A stretch of 59,785 nucleotides of DNA, from the NCBI GenBank assembly GCA_004555735.1, contig SFHH01000001.1, positions 1 to 59,785 of the forward strand. Direction: 5' to 3'. This document shows, in pieces, positions 33,733 through 43,066 of the stretch (positions are counted from its first letter, which is position 1; every line of letters starts with the position of its first letter). The translations under genes and the position numbers were made by a program. Origin of the DNA: Acidaminococcus fermentans (lineage in GTDB: Bacteria; Bacillota_C; Negativicutes; Acidaminococcales; Acidaminococcaceae). The notes below the pieces were generated by a model. The model was given only the letters and a program-made list of their open reading frames with translations, ran no database searches and had not been told where the DNA came from.

Positions 33733-35595
33733 ATGCGAAAAGATTTACCCATCGACATACTCAGTGCTGTAGAAAAACCGGCCCGGTATACCGGCATGGA
33801 ATTCGGCAGCATCGTCAAACCGGAAGAGGAAACGGAAGTATCCTTCTGCCTGGCTTTCCCTGACACCTATGAAATCGGGATGAGCTATCTGGGCTTCAAG
33901 ATCCTCTATGAAATCCTCAACAAGCTGCCTGGAGTGGCGGCGGAACGGGCCTTTGCTCCCTGGGTGGATATGGAGGCGAAGATGCGGGAACGGGGGCTGG
34001 TGCTGTCCAGTTTGGAAAACACCCGGCCCCTGAAGGAGTTCGACCTATTGGGCTTTACCTTGCTCTATGAAATGTCCTATTCCAATATCCTCAATATGCT
34101 GGACCTGGGCGGAGTCCCTATCCTGGCCAAAGACCGCGGATTGGATGATCCCTTCGTCTGTGCTGGAGGCTGCTGCGTGTTCAACAGTGAGCCTCTGGCG
34201 GATTTCCTGGATTTCTGTATGCTGGGGGATGGGGAACGGATCATCCAGGAAGTGACCCTGTTGTACCGAGACTGGAAGCGGGAAGGGAAGCCGGGCGGCC
34301 GGCTGGAGTTCCTGCGCCGGGTTTCCCGGATCCAGGGGGTCTATGTGCCCTCCTTCTACGTAATCACCTATGGAGAAGATGGCACCATCACAGGGAAAAA
34401 GGCATTGGAGCCCACAGCCCCTGAAGTGGTGTATAAACGGGCAGAGCAGGACCTGGATGCCTTGGATTTCCCCACCCATCCCATCGTCCCTTACAGCGAT
34501 ACGGTCCATGACCGGATCATGCTGGAGCTGTTCCGAGGCTGCAGCCGGGGCTGCCGGTTCTGCAACGCCGGGATCATCTATCGGCCTGTCCGGGAACGGA
34601 AGCCGGAAACGGTGATGGAACTGGCTAAAAAGCTGGTCCCTGCTACTGGGTATAATGAAATCTCCCTGTTTTCCCTGAGTACAGCGGATTACTCCCATCT
34701 GGAACCTCTGATCCGGGAGCTGCTGGGGGATTTCCGGAAGGACCGGGTCAGCGTGTCGCTGCCTTCCCTGCGGATCGACAGCTTTTCTGTGAAACTGGCC
34801 CAGGAAGTCCAGGCGGTGCGGAAAAGCGGCCTGACCTTCGCACCGGAAGCTGGGAGCCAGCGGATGCGGGACGTGATCAACAAGGGAGTCACGGAAGAGG
34901 ACCTGATGAATGCCGTAGGGGCTGCCTTTGAAAACGGATGGTCCCAGGTGAAGCTGTACTTTATGATCGGGCTGCCTACAGAAACGGATGAAGATGTGCT
35001 GGCCATTGCCAAACTGGCCCAGAAGGTCCAGTGGAAATACAAGGAAATCACCGGCCATATGGGCGCCCGGGTCACCGTCAGTGTATCCAATTTCGTGCCT
35101 AAGCCTTATACCCCTTTCCAGTGGGTGGGGCAGAATACCAAAGAAGAGTTCGACCGGAAGCATATGCTGCTGAAAAATGCCTTCGCCAACCTGAAGAACA
35201 TCCATTTCCAGTATCACGATTCCCGGACCAGCTTGATGGAAGGGGTCCTGGCTCGGGGTGACCGGCGCCTGGGAAAGGCCATCTATCTGGCCTGGCAGCG
35301 GGGCGCCAAATTCGACAGCTGGAGCGAGTTCTTTGAATATGACCGATGGAAACAGGCCGTAGAGGATGCGGGCCTGACCACGGACTTCTACAACAGCCGT
35401 CCCCGGGGCAAAGAGGAGATCTTCCCTTGGGAACATACCAGCTGCGGGGTGAGTCGGCAGTTTTTATGGAGTGAATACGAAAAAGCCCAGGAGGCGGCCC
35501 TGACTCATGACTGCCGCCGGGATACCTGCACCGGCTGCGGGGTCTGCCAGAAACTGGGCATCCATATCATCGACTGGAAGGAGGGGAAGGCATGA
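33733..35595 (+). CDS. B12-binding-like radical SAM protein (TIGR03960 family)
   Basis: 620-residue radical SAM protein. The cluster motif CSRGCRFC supplies Cys270, Cys274 and Cys277. The N-terminal 200 residues resemble the B12-binding region of YgiQ/MiaB-like proteins, and a C-terminal Cys-rich stretch (DCRRDTCTGCGVCQ) could hold a further cluster. In Firmicutes this family almost always sits beside the DUF2344 protein and ribonuclease G genes, as here, suggesting a tRNA- or RNA-related modification. The reaction is not established. It shares an ATGA overlap with the next gene. Confidence 0.88.
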   Translation: MRKDLPIDILSAVEKPARYTGMEFGSIVKPEEETEVSFCLAFPDTYEIGMSYLGFKILYEILNKLPGVAAERAFAPWVDMEAKMRERGLVLSSLENTRPLKEFDLLGFTLLYEMSYSNILNMLDLGGVPILAKDRGLDDPFVCAGGCCVFNSEPLADFLDFCMLGDGERIIQEVTLLYRDWKREGKPGGRLEFLRRVSRIQGVYVPSFYVITYGEDGTITGKKALEPTAPEVVYKRAEQDLDALDFPTHPIVPYSDTVHDRIMLELFRGCSRGCRFCNAGIIYRPVRERKPETVMELAKKLVPATGYNEISLFSLSTADYSHLEPLIRELLGDFRKDRVSVSLPSLRIDSFSVKLAQEVQAVRKSGLTFAPEAGSQRMRDVINKGVTEEDLMNAVGAAFENGWSQVKLYFMIGLPTETDEDVLAIAKLAQKVQWKYKEITGHMGARVTVSVSNFVPKPYTPFQWVGQNTKEEFDRKHMLLKNAFANLKNIHFQYHDSRTSLMEGVLARGDRRLGKAIYLAWQRGAKFDSWSEFFEYDRWKQAVEDAGLTTDFYNSRPRGKEEIFPWEHTSCGVSRQFLWSEYEKAQEAALTHDCRRDTCTGCGVCQKLGIHIIDWKEGKA

Positions 35596-36284
35596 AGCTA
35601 CGGCTGCAGATCACCAAAGAACCGGGCATCCGTTTCATTTCCCATCTGGAATACCAGCGGAGCATCGAAAAAGCCATCCGCCGAGCCGGGATCCCGGTGG
35701 CCTATTCCGAAGGCTTCAATCCCCATATGAAATTTTCCCTGGCTTCCGCCCTCAGTGTGGGCGTCACCAGTTCTTGTGAATTTGCTGAGATCCGTCTGGA
35801 GGAAGAACGCCCTCTGGCGGATTTGGTCAAAGCTCTTTCTGCTGCACTGCCCATGGGGATCCACATCGTCCGGGCAGACCTGGCGGACGACAAAGCACCG
35901 AAGCTGATGGCTCAGGCCCAAGGAGCTTCTTATGAAGTGCGGGTCCCCTGTGCCGCTGATCCGGTAGGACAGCTGGAGGCTTTTGCGGCGGCTCCGGAAG
36001 TCTCTTATACAAAGGCCCACAAAAAAGGTAAGGGGAAACCCAAGACCATCGATGTCAAATTTTATATCCCCCAAGTCAGCGCCCATTGGCAGGATGGCTG
36101 CCTGGAACTCCATTTCGATATCCGGATCACCCCCACTGGCAGCATGAAGGCTTCTGAATTCCTCCAGGTCCTGGAAGAGAGATTCCAGGTCCCCCTGGTC
36201 TTTGCCCAGGCTGACATCCGGCGGGTGGATCTCTACAGCAGGGATGGAGAAGGCCGGAAGGTCCCCCTGATCGGAGAGGGCTGA
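35592..36284 (+). CDS. DUF2344 protein (TIGR03936), partner of the radical SAM protein
   Basis: 230 residues. The N-terminal block RFISHLEYQRSIEKAIRRAGIPVAYSEGFNPH is the family signature; some bacteria carry it fused to the C-terminus of the radical SAM protein. Separate genes with a 4-base overlap suggest the two products act as one complex. Function is unknown but is probably tied to the RNA enzymes that follow. GGAAGG precedes the ATG. Confidence 0.88.
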   Translation: MKLRLQITKEPGIRFISHLEYQRSIEKAIRRAGIPVAYSEGFNPHMKFSLASALSVGVTSSCEFAEIRLEEERPLADLVKALSAALPMGIHIVRADLADDKAPKLMAQAQGASYEVRVPCAADPVGQLEAFAAAPEVSYTKAHKKGKGKPKTIDVKFYIPQVSAHWQDGCLELHFDIRITPTGSMKASEFLQVLEERFQVPLVFAQADIRRVDLYSRDGEGRKVPLIGEG

Positions 36285-36294
36285 GAGGCCGCCC

Positions 36295-37725
36295 ATGAAT
36301 ACCATATATGTAAGTGTGTGGCCGGAAGAGACCCGCATGGGAATGGTGGAAGGGGACCAGCTCCGGGATTATGCGGTGGAGCGGAACAGCACCGACAATC
36401 TGGTAGGCAATGTGTACCGGGCCCGGGTGAGTAACGTGGTGCCGGGGATCCAGGCGGCTTTTGTGGACTTGAATACCGGGAAGAACGGCTTCCTGACCCT
36501 GAAGAAAGGAGAAAAACTGTCTGAAGGGCAGATGCTCCTGGTCCAGGTGATCAAAGATGCCCGGGGCAACAAGGGACCGGCAGTAACCCGGGAAATCACC
36601 TTGCCGGGCCGCTATGTGGTCCTGGAACCTTATGGCAGCCGGGTCAGCCTTTCTCGGAAAATCAGCTGCAAGACCAAACGGAAGGAACTCCGGGAATGGG
36701 CCCGGGAACTGCTGCCGGATCATATGGGAGTGGTTCTCCGGACAGCGGCCGCCCATGCGGAGAAAAACGAGATCCGGGCCGACTTGGAGCAACTGCTCCA
36801 CAACTGGGACGTCCTGCTCCGCCGGAGCAAAGTGGGCCGGGGCCCCGGGCTGCTGTACCGGGAATTGGACCTGTCCATCCGGCTGGTCCGGGACTATGTG
36901 ACGGACCAAGTGGAACAGATCATCGTGGATGATGAAAAGACCTGTACCCGTCTCCAGGAGATGCTCCGGGATATGGGGCTGCCCCAGATCCAGGTAAAAC
37001 TGTACCGGGGCCGGGAAGATCTGTTCTCTTTCTATCGTTTGGACAAGGACATCGAAAGCCTGTCGGACCGGGTAGTATGGCTCCCGGGCGGCGGGTATCT
37101 TGTCTTTGACTATACCGAGGCCATGACGGTCATCGATGTGAACAGCGGAAAATTTTCCACCGGCCCTGACCGGGATGCCACCAGCCTGGCTACCAATCGG
37201 GAAGCCGCCCGGGAAATCGCCCGGCAGCTGCGGCTGCGGGATATCGGAGGCATCATCGTGGCGGATTTCATCGATATGGACCGGGAAGAGGAACAGGCGG
37301 AGATCCTCCAGATCCTGAAGCGGGAATTCGCTTCGGATAAGATGAAGCCCAAAGTCATCGACCTGACCCATCTGAATCTGGTAGAAATGACCCGGATGAA
37401 GGCCCGGAAGAACCTGTCCAGCATCCTCTACGCATCCTGTCCCATGTGTGGGGGCAGCGGACGGGTGGAATCACCAGAAACTGTCTATGTGGAGATCCGC
37501 CGCCGTCTCCGGAGCAGCTTCCTGCAGGGGAATATGAGCCATTCCCTGCTGCTGACGGTCCATCCCCTCGTTTACAGGTGGCTGCGGCAGCAGGGGCTCC
37601 AGGACATGGAACAGGAATTCCACTGCAGCCTGAAGCTGGCCAGTGATCCGGCTCTGGAAACCGGTGTCTTCACGCTTCTGACCGTGGACCATGAGCTACC
37701 CGGCAGAGAGGAGGCTGGGAAATGA
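36295..37725 (+). CDS. rng: Ribonuclease G/E family endoribonuclease
   Basis: Endoribonuclease of rRNA processing and mRNA decay. The N-terminal S1 domain is GNVYRARVSNVVPGIQAAFVD (about 38-58). Catalytic metal ligands Asp281 (MTVIDVNSGKF) and Asp324 (VADFIDMD) have the same spacing of 43 as in E. coli RNase E. The zinc-link Cys382/Cys385 (CPMC) is present. At 476 residues it is RNase G-like, without the long RNase E scaffold tail. It lies 10 bases after the DUF2344 gene and overlaps cca by 4 bases. Confidence 0.95.
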   Translation: MNTIYVSVWPEETRMGMVEGDQLRDYAVERNSTDNLVGNVYRARVSNVVPGIQAAFVDLNTGKNGFLTLKKGEKLSEGQMLLVQVIKDARGNKGPAVTREITLPGRYVVLEPYGSRVSLSRKISCKTKRKELREWARELLPDHMGVVLRTAAAHAEKNEIRADLEQLLHNWDVLLRRSKVGRGPGLLYRELDLSIRLVRDYVTDQVEQIIVDDEKTCTRLQEMLRDMGLPQIQVKLYRGREDLFSFYRLDKDIESLSDRVVWLPGGGYLVFDYTEAMTVIDVNSGKFSTGPDRDATSLATNREAAREIARQLRLRDIGGIIVADFIDMDREEEQAEILQILKREFASDKMKPKVIDLTHLNLVEMTRMKARKNLSSILYASCPMCGGSGRVESPETVYVEIRRRLRSSFLQGNMSHSLLLTVHPLVYRWLRQQGLQDMEQEFHCSLKLASDPALETGVFTLLTVDHELPGREEAGK

Positions 37726-39179
37726 AACTGAGTATCCCTCCTTATGTGAAAAAAGTCATGGATGTCCTCTTGAACCAGGGCTTCGAAGCCTATGTGGTGG
37801 GAGGCGCTGTGCGGGATATGCTCCTGGGACGGGTCCCGGATGATTATGATGTGGTGACCAATGCCCGGACGGAGGAAATCAAGGCGGCCGCGGCCGCTGC
37901 GGATATTCCCGTCGTCAGCGAATTGGGCCAGAACTTCGGGGTGGTGATCCTCCGGGTGGACCGTCACGGAGTGGAAGTGGCCGCGTATCGGAACGAAGCC
38001 TATGGTAAGGCCGATGCCCATCGGCCGGCCCAGGTCTGGTACTGCGATACCCTGGAAGAAGACCTGGGACGCAGGGATTTTACCATCAATGCCCTGGCGG
38101 TGGACCAAGATGGGAAGATCACCGACTGCTTCAACGGATTGGATGATCTCCGGGGCAGGATCCTCCGGACAGTAGGCGATGCGGACCAGCGGTTTTCAGA
38201 AGATGCCCTGCGGATGTTCCGGGCTTGCCGGTTCGTGGCCCAGCTGGGGTTCGCTCCTGATGCCGGGATCCTGCCGGCCATCGGTCATAATCTGGAAAAG
38301 GTACGGGGGCTTTCCCTGGAACGGGTGAGGACGGAACTGAATAAGCTGCTCATGGGGACCTACGCCGGAGAAGGAATGGAACTCATGGTGAAGAGTGGCC
38401 TGGCTGCTGAAAGCTGCCGGGTCCGAAGCAAAGGGAAATACGATACAGTCCCTATCCTGCCGGAACTGAGCCATCTGGTAGGACTGGCACAGAATCCCCA
38501 GTTCCATCCCTTCGATGTCTGGAAGCATACGGCGGTGGCCCTGGACAAAGGGGACCGGAGCCTGGAAGTGGGCTGGGGGATCATGCTCCATGACGTGGCC
38601 AAGGGGATGGATGGGGTACGGGGCATCAACCGGGAAGGCCAGCCCTGTGATCATGGCCATGAAGTGGTGGGAGCAGCCTTGGCCCGGCGGATCCTGGAAC
38701 GGCTCCGGCTTCCCCGGGAAACCGTGGACCGGGTAGCATGGCTGGTACAGAATCACATGCATTTTGGGTTCATCAGTGCCCAGGAGGATGATAAGACCTG
38801 GCGCTGGCTCAGGAAGGAAGCCCGCAGCGGCCATTTCCGGGTGAATAAGGAGATGGCCGAAGCCTTCAAACAGCTGACGGCGGTCTGCGTGGCGGATGTG
38901 GCTGCCACCAATGCGGGCCAGAACGACGTGATCCATGCCCAGATGTATGGGAAGCGCCTGGTGAAGATGGCGTATCTCATGCCGGTCCATACTTCTGATC
39001 TGGATTTTTCCGGCCGGGATGCCTTAGCTTTGGGGGCTTCTCCCATGCAGCTGCGGGAACTGATGCCGGTCCTGCTCCATCGAGTCCAGGACCGGACCCT
39101 GGAGAATGACCCTGGAGAGCTGGCGGTAGCTGCCCGGCGCTGGCTGGACCGTCAAAAAGCTTGTAAAGACAATGGATGA
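37722..39179 (+). CDS. cca: CCA tRNA nucleotidyltransferase / poly(A) polymerase family
   Basis: Class II nucleotidyltransferase that adds or repairs the CCA end of tRNA. The head motif is VVGGAVRDMLLGRVPDDYDVVT with catalytic Asp41 and Asp43; RRDFTINALAVD and the tRNA-binding arm (RFSEDALRMFRACRFVAQLGF) follow. An HD phosphohydrolase domain with LHDVAKG lies in the middle and explains the length of 485. Sequence alone cannot separate CCA-adding from poly(A) activity. It is the last gene of the run; its start overlaps the rng stop (ATGA). Confidence 0.92.
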   Translation: MKLSIPPYVKKVMDVLLNQGFEAYVVGGAVRDMLLGRVPDDYDVVTNARTEEIKAAAAAADIPVVSELGQNFGVVILRVDRHGVEVAAYRNEAYGKADAHRPAQVWYCDTLEEDLGRRDFTINALAVDQDGKITDCFNGLDDLRGRILRTVGDADQRFSEDALRMFRACRFVAQLGFAPDAGILPAIGHNLEKVRGLSLERVRTELNKLLMGTYAGEGMELMVKSGLAAESCRVRSKGKYDTVPILPELSHLVGLAQNPQFHPFDVWKHTAVALDKGDRSLEVGWGIMLHDVAKGMDGVRGINREGQPCDHGHEVVGAALARRILERLRLPRETVDRVAWLVQNHMHFGFISAQEDDKTWRWLRKEARSGHFRVNKEMAEAFKQLTAVCVADVAATNAGQNDVIHAQMYGKRLVKMAYLMPVHTSDLDFSGRDALALGASPMQLRELMPVLLHRVQDRTLENDPGELAVAARRWLDRQKACKDNG

Positions 39180-39185
39180 ATTGTG

Positions 39186-39222
39186 AAAAAGAAGGTGTTC
39201 CTTCAGGAACACCTTCTTTTTT
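39186..39222 (+). terminator. cca terminator
   Basis: Perfect 16-bp stem AAAAAGAAGGTGTTCC with its complement, TTCA loop, ending in a six-T run. A-tracts on the left make it potentially two-way. Confidence 0.92.
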
Positions 39223-39346
39223 GTGTAAATTATGATATAAAAAAGGTACAAAAAGAGAAAAATTCTTATAAGTTATTAGAATTTTTATATATTTGCAAAA
39301 AAAACGACCAATAGGGCCGGGAGAGATTTAAAAAAAAAATTATTTG

Positions 39347-39355
39347 TGTTATAAT
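39347..39355 (+). promoter_or_regulatory. Hydroxyglutarate operon promoter, extended -10
   Basis: TGTTATAAT, an extended -10 box, follows an A/T-rich upstream tract (39230-39345) that could act as an UP-like element. Transcription would begin near 39362, leaving a leader of about 130 bases that contains a small CTGTA/TACAG hairpin and two copies of GGTTCAG but no coding region. Confidence 0.65.
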
Positions 39356-39491
39356 CAATCTGTACACTGAATACAGTAGGTTCAGCCGGAATGCGAATGT
39401 AAAAAATACTCACAAAGGGGGATGGATTATTTCTTAGAATCGGGTTCCGGTGGGTTCAGAAACTAGTGTGGATCTTAAGGAGGTTTTTGCT

Positions 39492-40451
39492 TTGAGTAAA
39501 GTAATGACGTTAAAAGACGCAGTCGCCAAATATGTGCATAGTGGTGATCACATTGCTCTGGGTGGTTTTACGACTGACCGTAAACCCTATGCTGCTGTGT
39601 TTGAAATCCTGAGACAGGGTATCACTGATTTGACGGGCCTGGGCGGCGCTGCCGGCGGCGACTGGGATATGCTGATCGGCAATGGCCGTGTCAAGGCGTA
39701 TATCAACTGCTATACCGCCAACTCCGGTGTTACCAACGTATCCAGACGGTTCAGAAAATGGTTCGAAGCCGGCAAGCTCACCATGGAAGACTATTCCCAG
39801 GACGTCATCTACATGATGTGGCATGCAGCAGCCCTGGGCCTGCCTTTCCTGCCTGTGACCCTGATGCAAGGCTCCGGCCTGACCGATGAATGGGGCATCA
39901 GCAAGGAAGTCCGCAAGACTCTGGACAAAGTGCCCGATGACAAATTCAAATACATCGACAACCCCTTCAAACCGGGTGAAAAAGTAGTGGCTGTACCTGT
40001 TCCGCAGATCGATGTAGCCATCATCCATGCACAACAGGCTTCTCCCGATGGCACCGTCCGCATCTGGGGCGGCAAATTCCAGGATGTGGATATTGCTGAA
40101 GCAGCTAAATACACCATCGTCACCTGCGAAGAAATCATCAGTGATGAAGAGATCAGAAGAGATCCTACGAAGAACGACATCCCTGGCATGTGCGTAGATG
40201 CTGTTGTCCTGGCTCCTTACGGCGCTCATCCTTCTCAGTGCTATGGTCTGTACGACTATGATAACCCGTTCCTGAAAGTCTATGACAAGGTCTCCAAGAC
40301 CCAGGAAGATTTCGATGCCTTCTGCAAAGAATGGGTGTTCGACCTGAAAGATCATGACGAATACCTGAACAAACTGGGTGCAACCCGTCTGATCAACCTG
40401 AAGGTTGTTCCTGGTCTGGGCTATCATATCGACATGACGAAGGAGGACTAA
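39492..40451 (+). CDS. gctA: Glutaconate CoA-transferase subunit A
   Basis: With GctB moves CoA from acetyl-CoA to (R)-2-hydroxyglutarate or glutaconate, starting the activation stage of glutamate fermentation. The 319 residues from the TTG at 39492 begin MSKVMTLKDA, as in A. fermentans GctA; TTAAGGAGG lies 7 bases upstream, so the in-frame start at 39450 is not used. The conserved GLGGAAGGDWDMLIGNGRVKAY and the GLTDEWGIS segments are present. First gene of the six-gene hydroxyglutarate operon. Confidence 0.97.
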   Translation: MSKVMTLKDAVAKYVHSGDHIALGGFTTDRKPYAAVFEILRQGITDLTGLGGAAGGDWDMLIGNGRVKAYINCYTANSGVTNVSRRFRKWFEAGKLTMEDYSQDVIYMMWHAAALGLPFLPVTLMQGSGLTDEWGISKEVRKTLDKVPDDKFKYIDNPFKPGEKVVAVPVPQIDVAIIHAQQASPDGTVRIWGGKFQDVDIAEAAKYTIVTCEEIISDEEIRRDPTKNDIPGMCVDAVVLAPYGAHPSQCYGLYDYDNPFLKVYDKVSKTQEDFDAFCKEWVFDLKDHDEYLNKLGATRLINLKVVPGLGYHIDMTKED

Positions 40452-40456
40452 TAACA

Positions 40457-41257
40457 ATGGCTGATTACACGAATTATACCAATAAAGAAATGCAGGCTGT
40501 GACCATTGCCAAGCAGATCAAAAATGGTCAAGTTGTAACGGTAGGTACCGGTCTCCCCCTGATCGGTGCCAGCGTAGCCAAGAGAGTCTATGCTCCTGAC
40601 TGCCACATCATCGTGGAAAGCGGTCTGATGGACTGCTCTCCCATCCAGGTACCTCGTTCTGTAGGTGACCTGCGGTTCATGGCCCACTGTGGCTGCATCT
40701 GGCCGAATGTCCGGTTCGTTGGCTTTGAAATCAACGAATATCTGCACAAAGCCAACCGTCTGATCGCTTTCATCGGCGGCGCACAGATCGATCCGTACGG
40801 CAACGTGAACTCCACCTCCATCGGTGACTACCATCATCCGAAAACCCGTTTCACCGGGTCCGGCGGCGCCAATGGTATTGCCACCTATTCCAACACCATC
40901 ATCATGATGCAGCATGAAAAACGCAGATTCATGCAAAAAATCGACTACGTGACCAGCCCGGGCTGGATCGATGGCCCTGGCGGACGTGAAAGACTGGGCC
41001 TGCCCGGCGATGTTGGACCTCAGATGGTCGTAACCGACCGCGGAATCCTAAAATTCGACGAAAAGACCAAACGGATGTATCTGGCAGGGTATTATCCTAC
41101 TTCTTCTCCGGAAGATGTACTGGAAAACACCGGCTTCGAACTGGATGTATCCAGAGCTGTCGAACTGGAAGCTCCGGATCCGGAAGTCATCAAACTGATC
41201 CGTGAAGAAATCGACCCGGGCCAAGCTTTCATCCAGGTCCCGACGGAAGCAAAATAA
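40457..41257 (+). CDS. gctB: Glutaconate CoA-transferase subunit B
   Basis: Catalytic small subunit of the heteromeric glutaconate CoA-transferase. The active-site Glu54, which forms the glutamyl-CoA thioester, is present in VESGLMD and has the A. fermentans numbering. The length of 266 is exactly typical. It is 5 bases after gctA with AAGGAGG just upstream, so both subunits are made together. No unusual features. Confidence 0.97.
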   Translation: MADYTNYTNKEMQAVTIAKQIKNGQVVTVGTGLPLIGASVAKRVYAPDCHIIVESGLMDCSPIQVPRSVGDLRFMAHCGCIWPNVRFVGFEINEYLHKANRLIAFIGGAQIDPYGNVNSTSIGDYHHPKTRFTGSGGANGIATYSNTIIMMQHEKRRFMQKIDYVTSPGWIDGPGGRERLGLPGDVGPQMVVTDRGILKFDEKTKRMYLAGYYPTSSPEDVLENTGFELDVSRAVELEAPDPEVIKLIREEIDPGQAFIQVPTEAK

Positions 41258-41280
41258 GACATTCGGGAGGAATAAGTTAA

Positions 41281-43044
41281 ATGGGTTTCTACTCTATGCC
41301 TAGATATTTCCAACATATGCCTCAAGTCGGCAAACCCTTGAAAAAGGTGGATGCGGCCAACGAAGAACAGCTGAAAAAGATCGAAGAAGAGATCCATCAG
41401 CTGATCAAAGCTGCCCAGGAAGCCGGCAAGGCAGATGCTGATGTGAACAAGAGAGGGGAACTGACCGCTCTCCAGAGAATCGAAAAACTGGTGGAACCGG
41501 GCTCCTGGAGACCCCTGAACACACTGTTCAACCCCCAGGGGAACAAGAACGGTTCCGTGGCCATCGTCAAGGGCCTGGGCCGTGTGAACGGCAAATGGTG
41601 CCTGGTAGTAGCTTCCGATAACAAGAAGCTGGCCGGTGCCTGGGTGCCTGGCCAGGCTGAATGCCTGCTGCGGGCTTCCGATACCGCTAAGACCCTGCAC
41701 ATCCCTCTGGTATATGTACTGAACTGCTCCGGCGTGAAGTTCGACGAACAGGAAAAGGTATACCCCAACCGTCGCGGCGGCGGCACGCCTTTCTTCCGGA
41801 ACGCTGAACTGAACCAGCTGGGCATCCCTGTCATCGTCGGGATCTACGGCACCAACCCTGCCGGCGGCGGTTACCATTCCATCAGCCCTACGGTCATCAT
41901 TGCCCATGAAAAAGCCAACATGGCTGTGGGCGGGGCCGGTATCATGGGCGGCATGAACCCCAAAGGTCATGTGGATATGGAATACGCCAATGAAATCGCC
42001 GACATGGTAGACCGTACCGGCAAGACTGAACCTCCGGGAGCTGTCGACATCCATTACACCGAAACCGGTTTCATCCGTGAAGTCTATGCTTCCGAAGAAG
42101 GCGTCCTGGAAGGCATCAAGAAGTACGTAGGCATGCTGCCGAAATACGATCCGGAATTCTTCCGTGTGGACGATCCGAAAGCCCCGGCTTTCCCGGCTGA
42201 CGATCTGTACAGCATGGTGCCCCTGAACGACAAACGGGCGTATGACATCTACAATGTGATTGCCCGCCTGTTCGACAACAGCGAGCTCCGCGAATACAAG
42301 AAAGGGTATGGGCCTGAAATGGTCACCGGCCTGGCCAAGGTAAACGGCCTGCTGGTAGGCGTCGTAGCCAACGTCCAGGGCCTCCTGATGAACTACCCTG
42401 AATACAAGGCTGCCGGTTCTGTAGGTATCGGCGGGAAGCTGTACCGCCAGGGTCTGGTGAAGATGAATGAATTCGTCACCCTGTGCGCTAGAGACCGTCT
42501 GCCCATCGTCTGGATCCAGGATACCACCGGGATCGACGTGGGCAACGATGCGGAAAAAGCTGAACTTCTGGGTCTGGGCCAGTCCCTGATCTACTCCATC
42601 CAGACTTCCCACATCCCTCAATTCGAAATTACCCTGAGAAAAGGCACGGCTGCTGCCCACTACGTACTGGGCGGGCCTCAGGGCAATGACACCAACGCCT
42701 TCTCCATCGGTACGGCTGCCACGGAAATTGCCGTGATGAACGGTGAAACCGCTGCCACTGCCATGTACTCCCGGAGACTGGCCAAAGATCGGAAAGCCGG
42801 CAAGGATCTGCAGCCGACCATCGACAAGATGAACAACCTGATCCAGGCTTTCTATACCAAATCTCGTCCGAAAGTCTGCGCTGAACTGGGTCTGGTGGAC
42901 GAAGTCGTCGATATGAATAAGATCCGCGGCTATGTAGAAGCTTTCACGGAAGCTGCTTATCAGAATCCGGAAAGCATCTGCCCGTTCCATCAGATGATGC
43001 TGCCTCGTGCCATCAGAGAGTTCGAGACTTTCGTAAAGAAATAA
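41281..43044 (+). CDS. gcdA: Glutaconyl-CoA decarboxylase alpha subunit
   Basis: Cytosolic carboxyltransferase that moves CO2 from glutaconyl-CoA to biotin on GcdC; GcdB then drives Na+ export. The 587 residues are the GcdA length, about 80 longer than the MmdA-type subunit at 22157. Conserved elements include NPAGGGYHSISPTVIIAHEKANMAVGGAG and RLPIVWIQDTTGIDVG. GGAGG precedes the ATG. As in A. fermentans it is in the hydroxyglutarate operon while the membrane subunits lie elsewhere, here about 16 kb upstream. Confidence 0.97.
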   Translation: MGFYSMPRYFQHMPQVGKPLKKVDAANEEQLKKIEEEIHQLIKAAQEAGKADADVNKRGELTALQRIEKLVEPGSWRPLNTLFNPQGNKNGSVAIVKGLGRVNGKWCLVVASDNKKLAGAWVPGQAECLLRASDTAKTLHIPLVYVLNCSGVKFDEQEKVYPNRRGGGTPFFRNAELNQLGIPVIVGIYGTNPAGGGYHSISPTVIIAHEKANMAVGGAGIMGGMNPKGHVDMEYANEIADMVDRTGKTEPPGAVDIHYTETGFIREVYASEEGVLEGIKKYVGMLPKYDPEFFRVDDPKAPAFPADDLYSMVPLNDKRAYDIYNVIARLFDNSELREYKKGYGPEMVTGLAKVNGLLVGVVANVQGLLMNYPEYKAAGSVGIGGKLYRQGLVKMNEFVTLCARDRLPIVWIQDTTGIDVGNDAEKAELLGLGQSLIYSIQTSHIPQFEITLRKGTAAAHYVLGGPQGNDTNAFSIGTAATEIAVMNGETAATAMYSRRLAKDRKAGKDLQPTIDKMNNLIQAFYTKSRPKVCAELGLVDEVVDMNKIRGYVEAFTEAAYQNPESICPFHQMMLPRAIREFETFVKK

Positions 43045-43066
43045 TCCTTACGGAGGAACTGTTTTA

